A stretch of 18,622 bases of DNA. Source: JAVBSN01 sp031547045 (GTDB taxonomy: Bacteria > Bacillota > Clostridia > Lachnospirales > Lachnospiraceae). Shown here in pieces: positions 1 to 7,189 of the stretch. The stretch spans positions 1 through 18,622 of the forward strand of contig JAVBSN010000086.1 of NCBI GenBank assembly GCA_031547045.1, given 5' to 3'. The notes beneath the pieces are model-generated. The model saw only the letters and a program-made list of their open reading frames with translations. It was not told the origin of the DNA and made no database searches. The first letter of the stretch is position 1. Each line of letters starts with the position of its first letter. A program made the position numbers and the translations under genes.

Positions 1-1
1 A

Positions 2-2317
2 GAGTTTATATTAGTATCAGGAGATATAGATAATAGAACAGGAGCCGGTTCTTTTAAGGATGCAATGAGTGCAGGTAGTAAACTTCACCGTAAGATCCAG
101 AAAAGAATGGGCTCTAATTATCGTAGTGAGGTTTCTTTAAAAATAGATATTGAGGCTGATGATTTTATATTAACCATAGATGGTAGAGCTGACGGAATAA
201 TTACTGATGGAGAAGATACAATTATAGATGAGATAAAGGGTATGTATAAAAATGTAGCTTTAATGGAAGAGGCTATATTTATACATAAGGCTCAAGCTAT
301 GTGTTATGCATATATATATGCTAGAGAAAATAATCTGGAAAATATATATGTTCAGATGACATATGCTAATCTAGAAACAGAAGAAATAAAGCGATTTAAG
401 GAAGAGTTTGAATATTATTATCTAGAAAAATGGTTTAATGATATAGTAGATAAATATTTAGTATGGGTTAGATATGATTACAATAATAAATTACAAGTTA
501 GAGAATCTACTAAAGGAATGGAATTCCCTTATCCGTATAGAGAAGGGCAAAGAGATATGGTTGTATCAACCTATGCTGCTATAAGTAGACAACATAATCT
601 GTTTGTACAAGCGCCAACAGGAATAGGAAAAACTATGGCATCTATATTCCCAGCGGTTAAAGCGTTAGGTGAAGGTTATGGAGAAAAAATATTTTATTTA
701 ACAGCAAAGACAATTACACGAACTGTAGCGGTGGATGGTTTTGATTATTTAAGAGAAAAGGGTTTGCATTTCAAAAGTATTGTTATAACTGCAAAAGAAA
801 AAATATGTATGTGTGATGAGATGGATTGTAATCCGGATGCATGTCCTTATGCATTAGGACATTATGATAGAGTAAATGATGCAGTATTTGATATAGTAAC
901 ACATGAGGATTCAATAACTAGAGAGGTTATAATAGAGTATGCCCAGAAACATCAGGTATGCCCTTTTGAAATGAGCTTGGATGTAAGCTTATGGGTGGAT
1001 GGTATAATCTGTGACTATAATTATGTATTTGATCCAAGAGTATATTTTAAAAGATACTTTGCTGAAGGAGTAAATGGAAAATATATATTTCTTGTAGATG
1101 AGGCTCATAATCTAGTTGAGAGAGCAAGTAGTATGTATAGCGCGGAATTATACAAAGAAGATTTTCTTAAAATAAAGAAAATTGTGAGTAAATATAATAA
1201 TAGATTGGCAGGCAAATTAGAAAAGTGTAATAAGGATTTATTAGAATTAAAAAAAGAATGTGATAATTATTCCGAAATAGATAATATAGGCGGTTTCTAT
1301 TTGCACTTGCTCAATGTGTTAAGTGAATTTGAAATATTTTTAGAAGATTATAAAAATATTTCTGAACGAGAAGAGGTAGTTGATTTCTATTTTCAACTTA
1401 ATAACTTCTATAATATTTATGATAGATGTGATGATAGTTACGTTATATATACAGAAAATAAAAGCAGTAATTCATTTATGATTAAATTGTATTGTGTGCA
1501 TCCTGCAAATAACCTTACAACATGTATTAATAAAGGAATCGCTACAATATTTTTCTCTGCAACATTGTTGCCAATTAAATATTACAAAGAATTGTTAAGC
1601 AATAATGAAGAGGATTATGCAATATATATACCATCACCATTTGATAAAACTAACAGAGCTATACTTACTGCAAGGGATGTTAGTAGTAAGTATACAAGAA
1701 GAGGTCTAGAAGAATATGAGAAAATGTATTCATACGTAGAAGCAGTTGTTAAAGCTAGGAAAGGAAATTATATGGTGTTTTTTCCTTCATATAAAATGCT
1801 TAATGATATATATGAAATTGCTATTGCTCATGGACTTGATGATGATGTAATGCTTATAAAACAGGATCAATATATGAATGAAATCAGTAGAGAAGGTTTC
1901 CTAAATTCATTTTATGAATATGATAATATAACCGCATTTTGCATTATGGGAGGTATATTCTCAGAAGGAATAGATTTAACTAATGAAAAACTAATAGGAG
2001 CAATAGTTGTAGGAACTGGTTTGCCGATGGTATGCAATGAAAGAGAGATATTAGTAAATTATTTTAATGAGCGAGAAAATACAGGATATGAGTATGCATA
2101 TCTATATCCTGGAATGAATAAAGTGCTTCAGGCAGCAGGAAGAGTTATTAGAACAACTGATGATAAAGGAGTAATAGTTTTACTTGATGAAAGATTTTTA
2201 ACAAAACAATATGTGTCATTATTTCCAATGGAATGGGATGACTATAAAATAACTAATAATAGAAGCATTGGTAATGATATTAGTGGATTTTGGGATAACA
2301 TAAATAAAGATAGCTAA
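2..2317 (+). CDS. XPD/DinG-family Fe-S helicase with N-terminal Cas4/RecB-like nuclease domain (5' end outside window)
   Basis: Probable DNA repair or recombination enzyme: an ATP-driven superfamily 2 helicase fused to a PD-(D/E)XK nuclease. The frame is open from base 2, and the 21 codons before the first Met (base 65) read like conserved family sequence (...SGDIDNR...), so the true start is upstream. Counting from that Met, the nuclease motifs are H8, D43 in GRADGI, E56-I-K58, and Q77-xxx-Y81, the QxxxY motif of RecB/Cas4 nucleases. Helicase motifs follow: Walker A APTGIGKT 183-190, cysteines C248, C250, C255, C260 and C299 suited to a 4Fe-4S cluster as in XPD, DEAH 345-348, SATLLP near 498, EGIDL near 635 and QAAGRVIRT near 689. 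All catalytic residues look intact. It differs from Gram-positive DinG, which carries a DnaQ-like exonuclease instead. No clear terminator follows. The fold assignment is firm; the cellular role is inference. Confidence 0.9.
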   Translation, partial: EFILVSGDIDNRTGAGSFKDAMSAGSKLHRKIQKRMGSNYRSEVSLKIDIEADDFILTIDGRADGIITDGEDTIIDEIKGMYKNVALMEEAIFIHKAQAMCYAYIYARENNLENIYVQMTYANLETEEIKRFKEEFEYYYLEKWFNDIVDKYLVWVRYDYNNKLQVRESTKGMEFPYPYREGQRDMVVSTYAAISRQHNLFVQAPTGIGKTMASIFPAVKALGEGYGEKIFYLTAKTITRTVAVDGFDYLREKGLHFKSIVITAKEKICMCDEMDCNPDACPYALGHYDRVNDAVFDIVTHEDSITREVIIEYAQKHQVCPFEMSLDVSLWVDGIICDYNYVFDPRVYFKRYFAEGVNGKYIFLVDEAHNLVERASSMYSAELYKEDFLKIKKIVSKYNNRLAGKLEKCNKDLLELKKECDNYSEIDNIGGFYLHLLNVLSEFEIFLEDYKNISEREEVVDFYFQLNNFYNIYDRCDDSYVIYTENKSSNSFMIKLYCVHPANNLTTCINKGIATIFFSATLLPIKYYKELLSNNEEDYAIYIPSPFDKTNRAILTARDVSSKYTRRGLEEYEKMYSYVEAVVKARKGNYMVFFPSYKMLNDIYEIAIAHGLDDDVMLIKQDQYMNEISREGFLNSFYEYDNITAFCIMGGIFSEGIDLTNEKLIGAIVVGTGLPMVCNEREILVNYFNERENTGYEYAYLYPGMNKVLQAAGRVIRTTDDKGVIVLLDERFLTKQYVSLFPMEWDDYKITNNRSIGNDISGFWDNINKDS

Positions 2318-2350
2318 AAAAAGTTACATTTCTTAAGATTTTGTCTAAAG

Positions 2351-2379
2351 TTGGACTATTGAAAAAGATGTGGTATACT
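2351..2379 (+). promoter_or_regulatory. Probable murF promoter
   Basis: TATACT (2374-2379) lies 17 nt after TTGGAC (2351-2356). The -10 matches the sigma-A consensus at 5 of 6 positions but the -35 only at 3. A second TATACT at 2379-2384 could pair with TTGAAA (2359-2364) at 14 nt. Predicted start near 2386, leaving a leader of about 107 nt before murF. Confidence 0.5.
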
Positions 2380-2453
2380 ATACTATGAATGTTTGGTGGA
2401 TATGGTATTATCCCAATGATTATCGATTGACGAGGATTGTGGTTTGAGGTGAT

Positions 2454-2476
2454 TAAGCAATAATTTTATTAGCTTA
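2454..2476 (+). promoter_or_regulatory. Hairpin abutting the murF ribosome binding site
   Basis: TAAGC (2454-2458) pairs with GCTTA (2472-2476), and the adjacent AATAA pairs with TTATT across one bulged A. The structure ends about 4 nt before the GGAGAG ribosome binding site (2481-2486), so folding could influence initiation. It is A/U-rich and may be weak. Confidence 0.35.
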
Positions 2477-2492
2477 TCAAGGAGAGAAAATT

Positions 2493-3857
2493 ATGGAAAA
2501 TATTACAATTAAAAATATAATAGAGGCTACAAATGGTATTCTTTTATCAGGAGATTCTAATATAGAGTTATATGATGTTTGCATTAATTCAAGAGAGATT
2601 AAAGAGGGAGATTTATTTGTTCCTATAATAGGGGCTAATGTAGATGCCCATAGGTTTATAAAATCAGCTTTAGATATAGGTGCGGCAACTTTAACTTCTA
2701 AAGAGGATATTGGAGTAGAGACAGATAAGCCTGTGATTTTAGTAAAGGATACAATAGAAGCATTACAACAAATAGGAATATATATAAGAAATAGACATAA
2801 TATTCCTGTTGTTGGAGTTACAGGAAGTGTAGGTAAGACTACAACAAGAGAGATGATATCAGCAGCTCTTAAAACAGGATATAAAACATTTCATACAGAA
2901 GGAAATTTTAATAGTCAAATAGGTGTACCTATAACATTATCTAGAATGACTGATGAATATGAAATAGCTGTACTTGAACTTGGAATGAGTGAACAAGGTC
3001 AAATAGTTAAATTATCTAATATGATTAAACCTACTATAAGTGTTGTAACGACTATAGGATTAGCTCATGTAGAATATTTAGGTAGTCAAGAAAATATTAG
3101 AACAGAGAAACTATCTATAATAGAAGGAATGGCTGAAGGTGGAATATTATTACTTAATGGTGATGATAAGATGCTTGCCCAGATGAGAGGTAAGATGCCA
3201 TGTACAACTTATTTTTATGGATGTGAAGAATGGTGTGATTACCGTGCAATGAATATATCATATGAAAATGGTAAGAGTTATTTCATATTTGTTCATGGAG
3301 AAGATAGAATATCTGTAGAACTAAATGCATTGGGAAAACATAATGTAGCTAATTGTGTATCTGCTATGGCAATAGCTGATATACAGGGAATTCCTTTAGA
3401 AACTGCAAGAAAAGCTTTTGTAGAATTCGAAGGACAGAGATTACAAATAATAGAATTAGAAAATAAATATACAATTATTGATGATACTTATAATGCTAGT
3501 CCAACTTCGGTAAAAGCAAGTATTGATGTATTGTGTGATATGAATGTTACAGGAAAAAGGTATCTTGTGTTAGCGGATATGTTAGAGTTAGGTGAAGATT
3601 CACCCAAGTATCATTATGATATAGGAACATATATTAGTGATAAAAATATAGACGAGTTAATAGTTATAGGGGAGTTATCTATGAATATTAAACAAGGGGT
3701 AGATAATGCTAACTCGAATATAAGAACATGTAGCTTTACAGATAACGAGGAAATAGCTATGTATTTAATGGCTCTTATGCAACCAGAAGATGTAGTGTTA
3801 CTTAAGGGTTCTAATGGAATGCACCTTTGTGAAACAGTAGAAATATTAAAAGAATAG
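2493..3857 (+). CDS. murF: UDP-N-acetylmuramoyl-tripeptide--D-alanyl-D-alanine ligase
   Basis: MurF adds D-Ala-D-Ala to the UDP-MurNAc-tripeptide using ATP, the last cytoplasmic step in building the peptidoglycan precursor. The 454-residue protein has the usual length. It shows an N-terminal MurF-specific substrate domain (about 1-95), the Mur ligase P-loop GVTGSVGKTTT (108-118), NFNSQIG (138-144), LGMSEQGQI (about 163-171), AHVEYLGS (191-198) followed by K206 in the position of the carbamylated lysine, and the C-terminal substrate-binding motif DDTYNASPTSVKA (330-342). The ATG has a good ribosome binding site (aaggagag). The gene stands alone between its own promoter and terminator, with no other mur or ddl gene adjacent. 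The upstream leader is unusual (see findings). Identification is secure. Confidence 0.96.
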   Translation: MENITIKNIIEATNGILLSGDSNIELYDVCINSREIKEGDLFVPIIGANVDAHRFIKSALDIGAATLTSKEDIGVETDKPVILVKDTIEALQQIGIYIRNRHNIPVVGVTGSVGKTTTREMISAALKTGYKTFHTEGNFNSQIGVPITLSRMTDEYEIAVLELGMSEQGQIVKLSNMIKPTISVVTTIGLAHVEYLGSQENIRTEKLSIIEGMAEGGILLLNGDDKMLAQMRGKMPCTTYFYGCEEWCDYRAMNISYENGKSYFIFVHGEDRISVELNALGKHNVANCVSAMAIADIQGIPLETARKAFVEFEGQRLQIIELENKYTIIDDTYNASPTSVKASIDVLCDMNVTGKRYLVLADMLELGEDSPKYHYDIGTYISDKNIDELIVIGELSMNIKQGVDNANSNIRTCSFTDNEEIAMYLMALMQPEDVVLLKGSNGMHLCETVEILKE

Positions 3858-3864
3858 AGATGTT

Positions 3865-3914
3865 AGGGCATAGTTTATTAATCTATATATGATTAGTAAA
3901 CCATGTCCTTTTCT
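3865..3914 (+). terminator. Rho-independent terminator of murF
   Basis: A long imperfect stem pairs GGGCATAGTTTATTAATC with GATTAGTAAACCATGTCC around a short AT loop. It is followed by TTTTCT at 3909-3914. Confidence 0.8.
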
Positions 3915-3941
3915 AATATAAAATAAAATTTAATAAAGGTA

Positions 3942-3969
3942 TTGACAAAAAGGAAATAAATGATAAAAT
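3942..3969 (+). promoter_or_regulatory. Rubrerythrin promoter
   Basis: A perfect TTGACA (3942-3947) is followed after 16 nt by TAAAAT (3964-3969), a 5 of 6 match to the -10 consensus. This is the best sigma-A-type promoter in the window and fits a highly expressed oxidative-stress gene. Confidence 0.75.
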
Positions 3970-3974
3970 GATAA

Positions 3975-3989
3975 TAGTAATTAATACTA
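3975..3989. promoter_or_regulatory. Palindrome at the rubrerythrin transcription start (candidate operator)
   Basis: TAGTA-ATTAA-TACTA is an inverted repeat starting 6 nt after the -10 box, so it spans the expected transcription start, where a bound repressor would block transcription. It is not a match to the canonical PerR box (TTATAATnATTATAA). PerR control of clostridial reverse rubrerythrins is established knowledge; control at this site is inference. Confidence 0.4.
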
Positions 3990-4023
3990 ATATTAAAAGT
4001 GTAAATCGGAAGGAGAATATATT

Positions 4024-4563
4024 ATGAAATATGTATGTCAAGTATGTGGTTATGTTCACGAAGGAGATAGTGCACCAGAGCAATGTCCAATCTGTAAAGC
4101 ACCTGCAGAGAAATTTACTGCACAATCAGAAGATAAAGTTTGGGAATCAGAACATGTTGTAGGTGTAGCACAAGGAGTAAGTGAGGATATTATCAATGAT
4201 TTAAGAGATAATTTCACTGGTGAATGTACAGAAGTTGGTATGTATCTTGCAATGGCAAGAGTAGCACATAGAGAAGGCTATCCTGAAATCGGTATGTATT
4301 ATGAAAAAGCAGCTTGGGAAGAAGCAGAGCATGCAGCTAAGTTTGCAGAGTTATTAGGAGAAGTGATAACAGATAGCACTAAGAAGAATCTTGAATTAAG
4401 AGTAGATGCAGAAAATGGTGCGACAAATGGTAAGACAGACTTAGCAAAAAGAGCAAAGGCAGCTAACCTAGATGCAATTCATGATACAGTACATGAGATG
4501 GCAAGAGATGAAGCAAGACATGGTAAAGCATTTGAAGGATTATTAAAAAGATACTTCGGTTAA
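4024..4563 (+). CDS. rbr: Reverse rubrerythrin (rubredoxin domain first, then diiron ferritin-like domain)
   Basis: Cytoplasmic non-haem iron peroxidase that reduces hydrogen peroxide in anaerobes. The 179-residue protein begins with a rubredoxin-like Fe(Cys)4 knuckle: C5, C8 (CQVC), C21 and C24 (CPIC). A ferritin-like four-helix domain follows (about 45-179) with diiron ligand motifs around E67 and E70, E100-xx-H103 (EAEH) and E163-xx-H166 (EARH). Classical rubrerythrins have the opposite domain order, so this belongs to the reverse type described in Clostridium acetobutylicum, where such genes are under PerR. It has a strong ribosome binding site (ggaaggag) 8 nt before the ATG and a strong promoter, and appears monocistronic. 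The electron donor is not encoded nearby. Identification is secure; regulation is inferred from family knowledge. Confidence 0.94.
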   Translation: MKYVCQVCGYVHEGDSAPEQCPICKAPAEKFTAQSEDKVWESEHVVGVAQGVSEDIINDLRDNFTGECTEVGMYLAMARVAHREGYPEIGMYYEKAAWEEAEHAAKFAELLGEVITDSTKKNLELRVDAENGATNGKTDLAKRAKAANLDAIHDTVHEMARDEARHGKAFEGLLKRYFG

Positions 4564-4779
4564 GTTACAAGCCATGCAAGTCTAAAATAGAAAGATTAGG
4601 CTTATTTTATTGTGCAACTTGTCTACAACATAAAATAAAAACCCTATTTGCTTGTTCAATAATAGAGAAAATTTGAAGAAGTCTTGCAAATGTTGGAATA
4701 ATGAGATAATATTAAACATAGCTATAAAGATAATGACATAATAAACATATATATTGATTATTACTTTGGAGGGAATGTT

Positions 4780-5265
4780 ATGAGCACAACTAAGAAAACA
4801 ACAACAGCAGATCAAGTTAAAGCTGCTATGGCAAAAGTTGAAGCAGCAAAGGCGGCTGAGACTAAGGTAGAGGTTGCAGTAGAAGAGAAAGCACCAGCAA
4901 AGAAGGCTCCTGCTAAAAAAGCTACACCAGCAAAGAAAGCACCTGCTAAGAAGGTTGAACCAGCAAAGAAAGCAGAAACTACTGTAGAGAAAACACCAGC
5001 AAAGGCACCTGCCAAAAAGGCTCCTGTTAAGAAGGCTGAGACAGCTACAACAAAAGCACCTGCTAAGAAAGCTACACCAGCAAAGAAAACAGAAACAGTT
5101 TTTATTCAATGGCAAGGTAAAGAGCTTGATACAAAGTCTATCGTTAGTATGGCAATGGAGACAACTGGTAAGAAAAGTGTTAAAGAACTTAACTTATATG
5201 TTCAACCAGAAAACAATACAGTTTACTTTACAGCAGACGGTGTTGAAGGTAGATTTGAGATATAA
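4780..5265 (+). CDS. Lys/Ala/Pro-rich histone-H1-like protein with C-terminal DUF6465-type domain
   Basis: Small basic protein of 161 residues with three parts: an Ala/Lys/Glu-rich helical N-terminus (about 1-36), a low-complexity segment of repeated PAKKA/APAKK units (37-105) resembling the C-terminal tail of histone H1 or bacterial HU/Hc1-like tails, and a compact C-terminal domain (106-161, starting VFIQWQGKEL and ending EGRFEI) that I recognise from Lachnospiraceae proteins annotated DUF6465. The repeated lysines suggest nonspecific nucleic-acid binding, perhaps as a nucleoid protein; this is inference from composition. The ribosome binding site ggaggg precedes the ATG. A weak TTGCAA/GATAAT pair near 4684-4710 could be its promoter. 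A strong terminator follows, so it is monocistronic. Confidence 0.85.
   Translation: MSTTKKTTTADQVKAAMAKVEAAKAAETKVEVAVEEKAPAKKAPAKKATPAKKAPAKKVEPAKKAETTVEKTPAKAPAKKAPVKKAETATTKAPAKKATPAKKTETVFIQWQGKELDTKSIVSMAMETTGKKSVKELNLYVQPENNTVYFTADGVEGRFEI
4888..5094 (+). repeat. Coding tandem repeat, PAKKA-type units
   Basis: About 69 codons made of degenerate five- to six-residue units (APAKK, TPAKK, EPAKK). A longer block, APAKKATPAKK, occurs twice (near residues 43-53 and 93-103) with mostly synonymous base differences. The repetition is in protein sequence more than in DNA, which favours selection for the basic tail over recent slippage. Confidence 0.8.
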
Positions 5266-5275
5266 TTAAGATTTC

Positions 5276-5311
5276 AAAAGGTTATTACATCAATATGTAA
5301 TAACCTTTTTT
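5276..5311 (+). terminator. Strong terminator after the histone-like gene
   Basis: A perfect 15-bp stem, AAAAGGTTATTACAT (5276-5290) with ATGTAATAACCTTTT (5295-5309), has a CAAT loop and runs into six Ts. Confidence 0.92.
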
Positions 5312-5321
5312 AATGTGCTTA

Positions 5322-5348
5322 TTGACTTTTATAGGCTATAATTATAAT
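5322..5348 (+). promoter_or_regulatory. Probable proC promoter
   Basis: TTGACT (5322-5327) and a perfect TATAAT (5343-5348) are separated by 15 nt, shorter than optimal. A second TATAAT at 5337-5342 overlaps the spacer. This lies directly after the preceding terminator and about 37 nt before proC. Confidence 0.6.
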
Positions 5349-5385
5349 ATTGAATTTATAGTAAAGAGATAAATGGAGGTATTAT

Positions 5386-6177
5386 ATGAAGATAGGATTT
5401 ATAGGATGCGGTAATATGAGTACAGCATTTATTAGTGGAATAATTAAGAATAATATATATAACCCAGAAGATATAATTGCATCGGATATTAATGAAGCAC
5501 AATTAGAAAGAATCTCAAAAGAGCAAGGAATTAATGTAACAACTAATAATTTAGAAGTTGCAAAAGCAGAGATAATAATTTTAGCAGTTAAACCTCAATT
5601 TTATATGGAAGCAATTAGTGGGATTAAGGATATTGTAGCTGAGAATCAATTAATAATAACTATTGCTCCAGGTAAAACATTACAATGGGTTGAAGATAGC
5701 TTTGGGAAAAATCTTAAAATAGTTAGAACAATGCCAAATACACCAGCTCTAATTGGAGAGGGTGTTACAGGAGTTTGTTATAACAAAAATGTAACAGAAA
5801 ATGATATGAAAAAAGTATTTAATATATTAAATGGAATAGGAATTGTAGAAGAAGTATCTGAAAACTTAATGGATGTGGTTGTATCGGTAAGTGGAAGTGC
5901 TCCTGCATATGTATATATGTTTATTGAAGCTATGGCAGATGCAGCAGTTGCAGACGGTATGCCTCGTGATAAAGCATATAGATTTGCAGCACAAACGGTG
6001 ATGGGAAGTGCTAAGATGGTTTTAGAAACAGGTAAGCATCCAGGTGAGCTTAAAGATATGGTATGTAGCCCAGGTGGAACGACTATAGAAGCAGTACGAG
6101 TCCTAGAAGAAAAAGGTATGAGAAGTGCTGTTATTGAAGCGATGAAGGCATGTGTAAATAAAGCAAAAGGTTTATAA
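5386..6177 (+). CDS. proC: Pyrroline-5-carboxylate reductase
   Basis: Final step of proline synthesis: NAD(P)H-dependent reduction of 1-pyrroline-5-carboxylate to L-proline in the cytoplasm. The 263-residue length is typical. The N-terminal Rossmann motif GFIGCGNMSTAF is at 4-15, AVKPQ at 67-71, and the conserved MPNTPALIGEGVTG at 116-129. The C-terminal dimerisation and substrate domain carries GSAPAYVYMFIEAMADA (170-186) and the P5CR signature around SPGGTTIEAV (228-237). The ATG is preceded by ggagg at 7-nt spacing. No proA or proB is adjacent, so it is a single-gene unit. It converges on the downstream minus-strand gene, and the two share a terminator. Confidence 0.96.
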   Translation: MKIGFIGCGNMSTAFISGIIKNNIYNPEDIIASDINEAQLERISKEQGINVTTNNLEVAKAEIIILAVKPQFYMEAISGIKDIVAENQLIITIAPGKTLQWVEDSFGKNLKIVRTMPNTPALIGEGVTGVCYNKNVTENDMKKVFNILNGIGIVEEVSENLMDVVVSVSGSAPAYVYMFIEAMADAAVADGMPRDKAYRFAAQTVMGSAKMVLETGKHPGELKDMVCSPGGTTIEAVRVLEEKGMRSAVIEAMKACVNKAKGL

Positions 6178-6188
6178 ATACCTATGAC

Positions 6189-6216
6189 AAAACAGCAGCT
6201 AATTAGCTGCTGTTTT
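6189..6216. terminator. Perfect bidirectional terminator shared by proC and the phosphodiesterase gene
   Basis: A 28-nt perfect palindrome: AAAACAGCAGCT, then AATT, then its exact complement, with T-runs at both ends. On the plus strand it ends proC. On the minus strand its first half encodes the last codons and stop of the phosphodiesterase gene (stop at 6201-6199), so the hairpin overlaps the coding end. Confidence 0.9.
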
Positions 6217-6969
6217 ATCGTTTAATTCTATATATGTTTTTTTGTTTCGTTTATTATTACCTAATAATTTTTGACTACGTAAAAACATAGCAGCATCAGG
6301 TTTATCGGTAATTATTCCAGAGACGCTAGTGTCAAGAAAATAATTAATTGACTTTTTGGAATTAACAGTCCATACATAAACAGGAATATGTAATTGTTGC
6401 ATTCTTAATAAAAATACAGAATTACATAATTTGTAATTTGGAGCAATAAAATCGGCTTGGCAATGTTTAATTCTTCTTAAAGGAAATAATTCATTAAATC
6501 TATCAGACACATTACCTTTGTTACGTCCAAGTAATAGGCCGGCATTAATATTAGTATCATATTTTTTTATTCGTCTAACAACACTATCTAAAAATGATTT
6601 TATAATAAAATCATCATAATTATACATGGAAGTAACCATTTCTATTAAGGATTTCTCGAATCCAGATTCTTTTATTTCGATATCTAATTTAATTTTACCC
6701 TTGCAAAATATAAGTACATCTTTAAAAAGAGGAATTGTATAACCATGACTTTGTGATATTTTATTAAGTTCGTTATAGGTTATTGAACTAAGTAAATTAC
6801 CGTCTATACTATCGTCGTGAAATACAACTAACATATTATCAAATGTCTGTCTTACATCAAATTCAACCATATCTGCGTTTATATCAATTGCTATCTTAAA
6901 TGCTTCCATTGTATTTTCTTGCTTAGCAAGAGAGGAAGCGCCCCTATGGGCAATAATATTTATACTCAT
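6199..6969 (-). CDS. Glycerophosphodiester phosphodiesterase (GDPD family)
   Basis: Hydrolyses glycerophosphodiesters, released in phospholipid turnover, to glycerol-3-phosphate and an alcohol. I place the start at the ATG at 6969 (256 residues) because GGTGG lies 8 nt upstream. The ATG six bases earlier and the GTG at 6981 are too close to or inside that site. Family motifs are clear: HRGA (8-11), ENT (18-20), E36-x-D38, HDD (51-53), IEIK (97-100). There is no signal peptide or membrane segment, so the enzyme is probably cytoplasmic, unlike secreted GlpQ. Conserved WTVN and GIITDKPD stretches near the C-terminus complete the barrel. No glycerol-phosphate transporter is adjacent, so the substrate is unknown. 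It has its own promoter and ends inside the shared terminator palindrome. Confidence 0.92.
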   Translation of the reverse strand: MSINIIAHRGASSLAKQENTMEAFKIAIDINADMVEFDVRQTFDNMLVVFHDDSIDGNLLSSITYNELNKISQSHGYTIPLFKDVLIFCKGKIKLDIEIKESGFEKSLIEMVTSMYNYDDFIIKSFLDSVVRRIKKYDTNINAGLLLGRNKGNVSDRFNELFPLRRIKHCQADFIAPNYKLCNSVFLLRMQQLHIPVYVWTVNSKKSINYFLDTSVSGIITDKPDAAMFLRSQKLLGNNKRNKKTYIELNDKTAAN

Positions 6970-6989
6970 TTGCATCACCACCTTTTACT

Positions 6990-7018
6990 AGTATAACACA
7001 GTAATAATAGTTTATTAA
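6990..7018 (-). promoter_or_regulatory. Probable promoter of the phosphodiesterase gene
   Basis: On the minus strand TATACT (6995-6990) carries an extended TGT just upstream. The -35 region, 17 nt further up (7018-7013), is the weak TTAATA. The extended -10 may compensate. Confidence 0.5.
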
Positions 7019-7100
7019 TAGTATATTTAGTTAATAACATATTAATTAAATATGACAATGTGTTTATAAAATCGTAAGAAATGTAATAATGTATCTTGTA

Positions 7101-7129
7101 TTGAATATAAAAAATATTTGCTGTATAAT
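7101..7129 (+). promoter_or_regulatory. Promoter of the AIM24-like gene
   Basis: TTGAAT (7101-7106), a 17-nt spacer and a perfect TATAAT (7124-7129). The predicted leader of about 54 nt contains a small CAACA/TGTTG hairpin at 7153-7166, too small to assign a role. Confidence 0.7.
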
Positions 7130-7189
7130 TTATTTTGTGGGAAAGTATACGGCAACAAAGGTGTTGTTAGATATTAGGAGGATAATATA

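Noticed and set aside
4583..4609. TAAAATA/TATTTTA hairpin after the rubrerythrin gene as a terminator
   Set aside because: The stem is seven A-T pairs with a 13-nt loop and no convincing T-tract, too weak to call.
4888..5094. Possible CRISPR-like or tandem DNA repeat
   Set aside because: The units are short coding PAKKA repeats in frame, with no constant repeat and unique spacers of array length.
4582..5115. Cys/Phe/Leu-rich open frame on the minus strand opposite the histone-like gene
   Set aside because: It is the reverse complement of Lys/Ala-rich codons, has no ribosome binding site and no plausible protein composition. The shorter minus-strand frame at 4812-5015 is rejected for the same reason.
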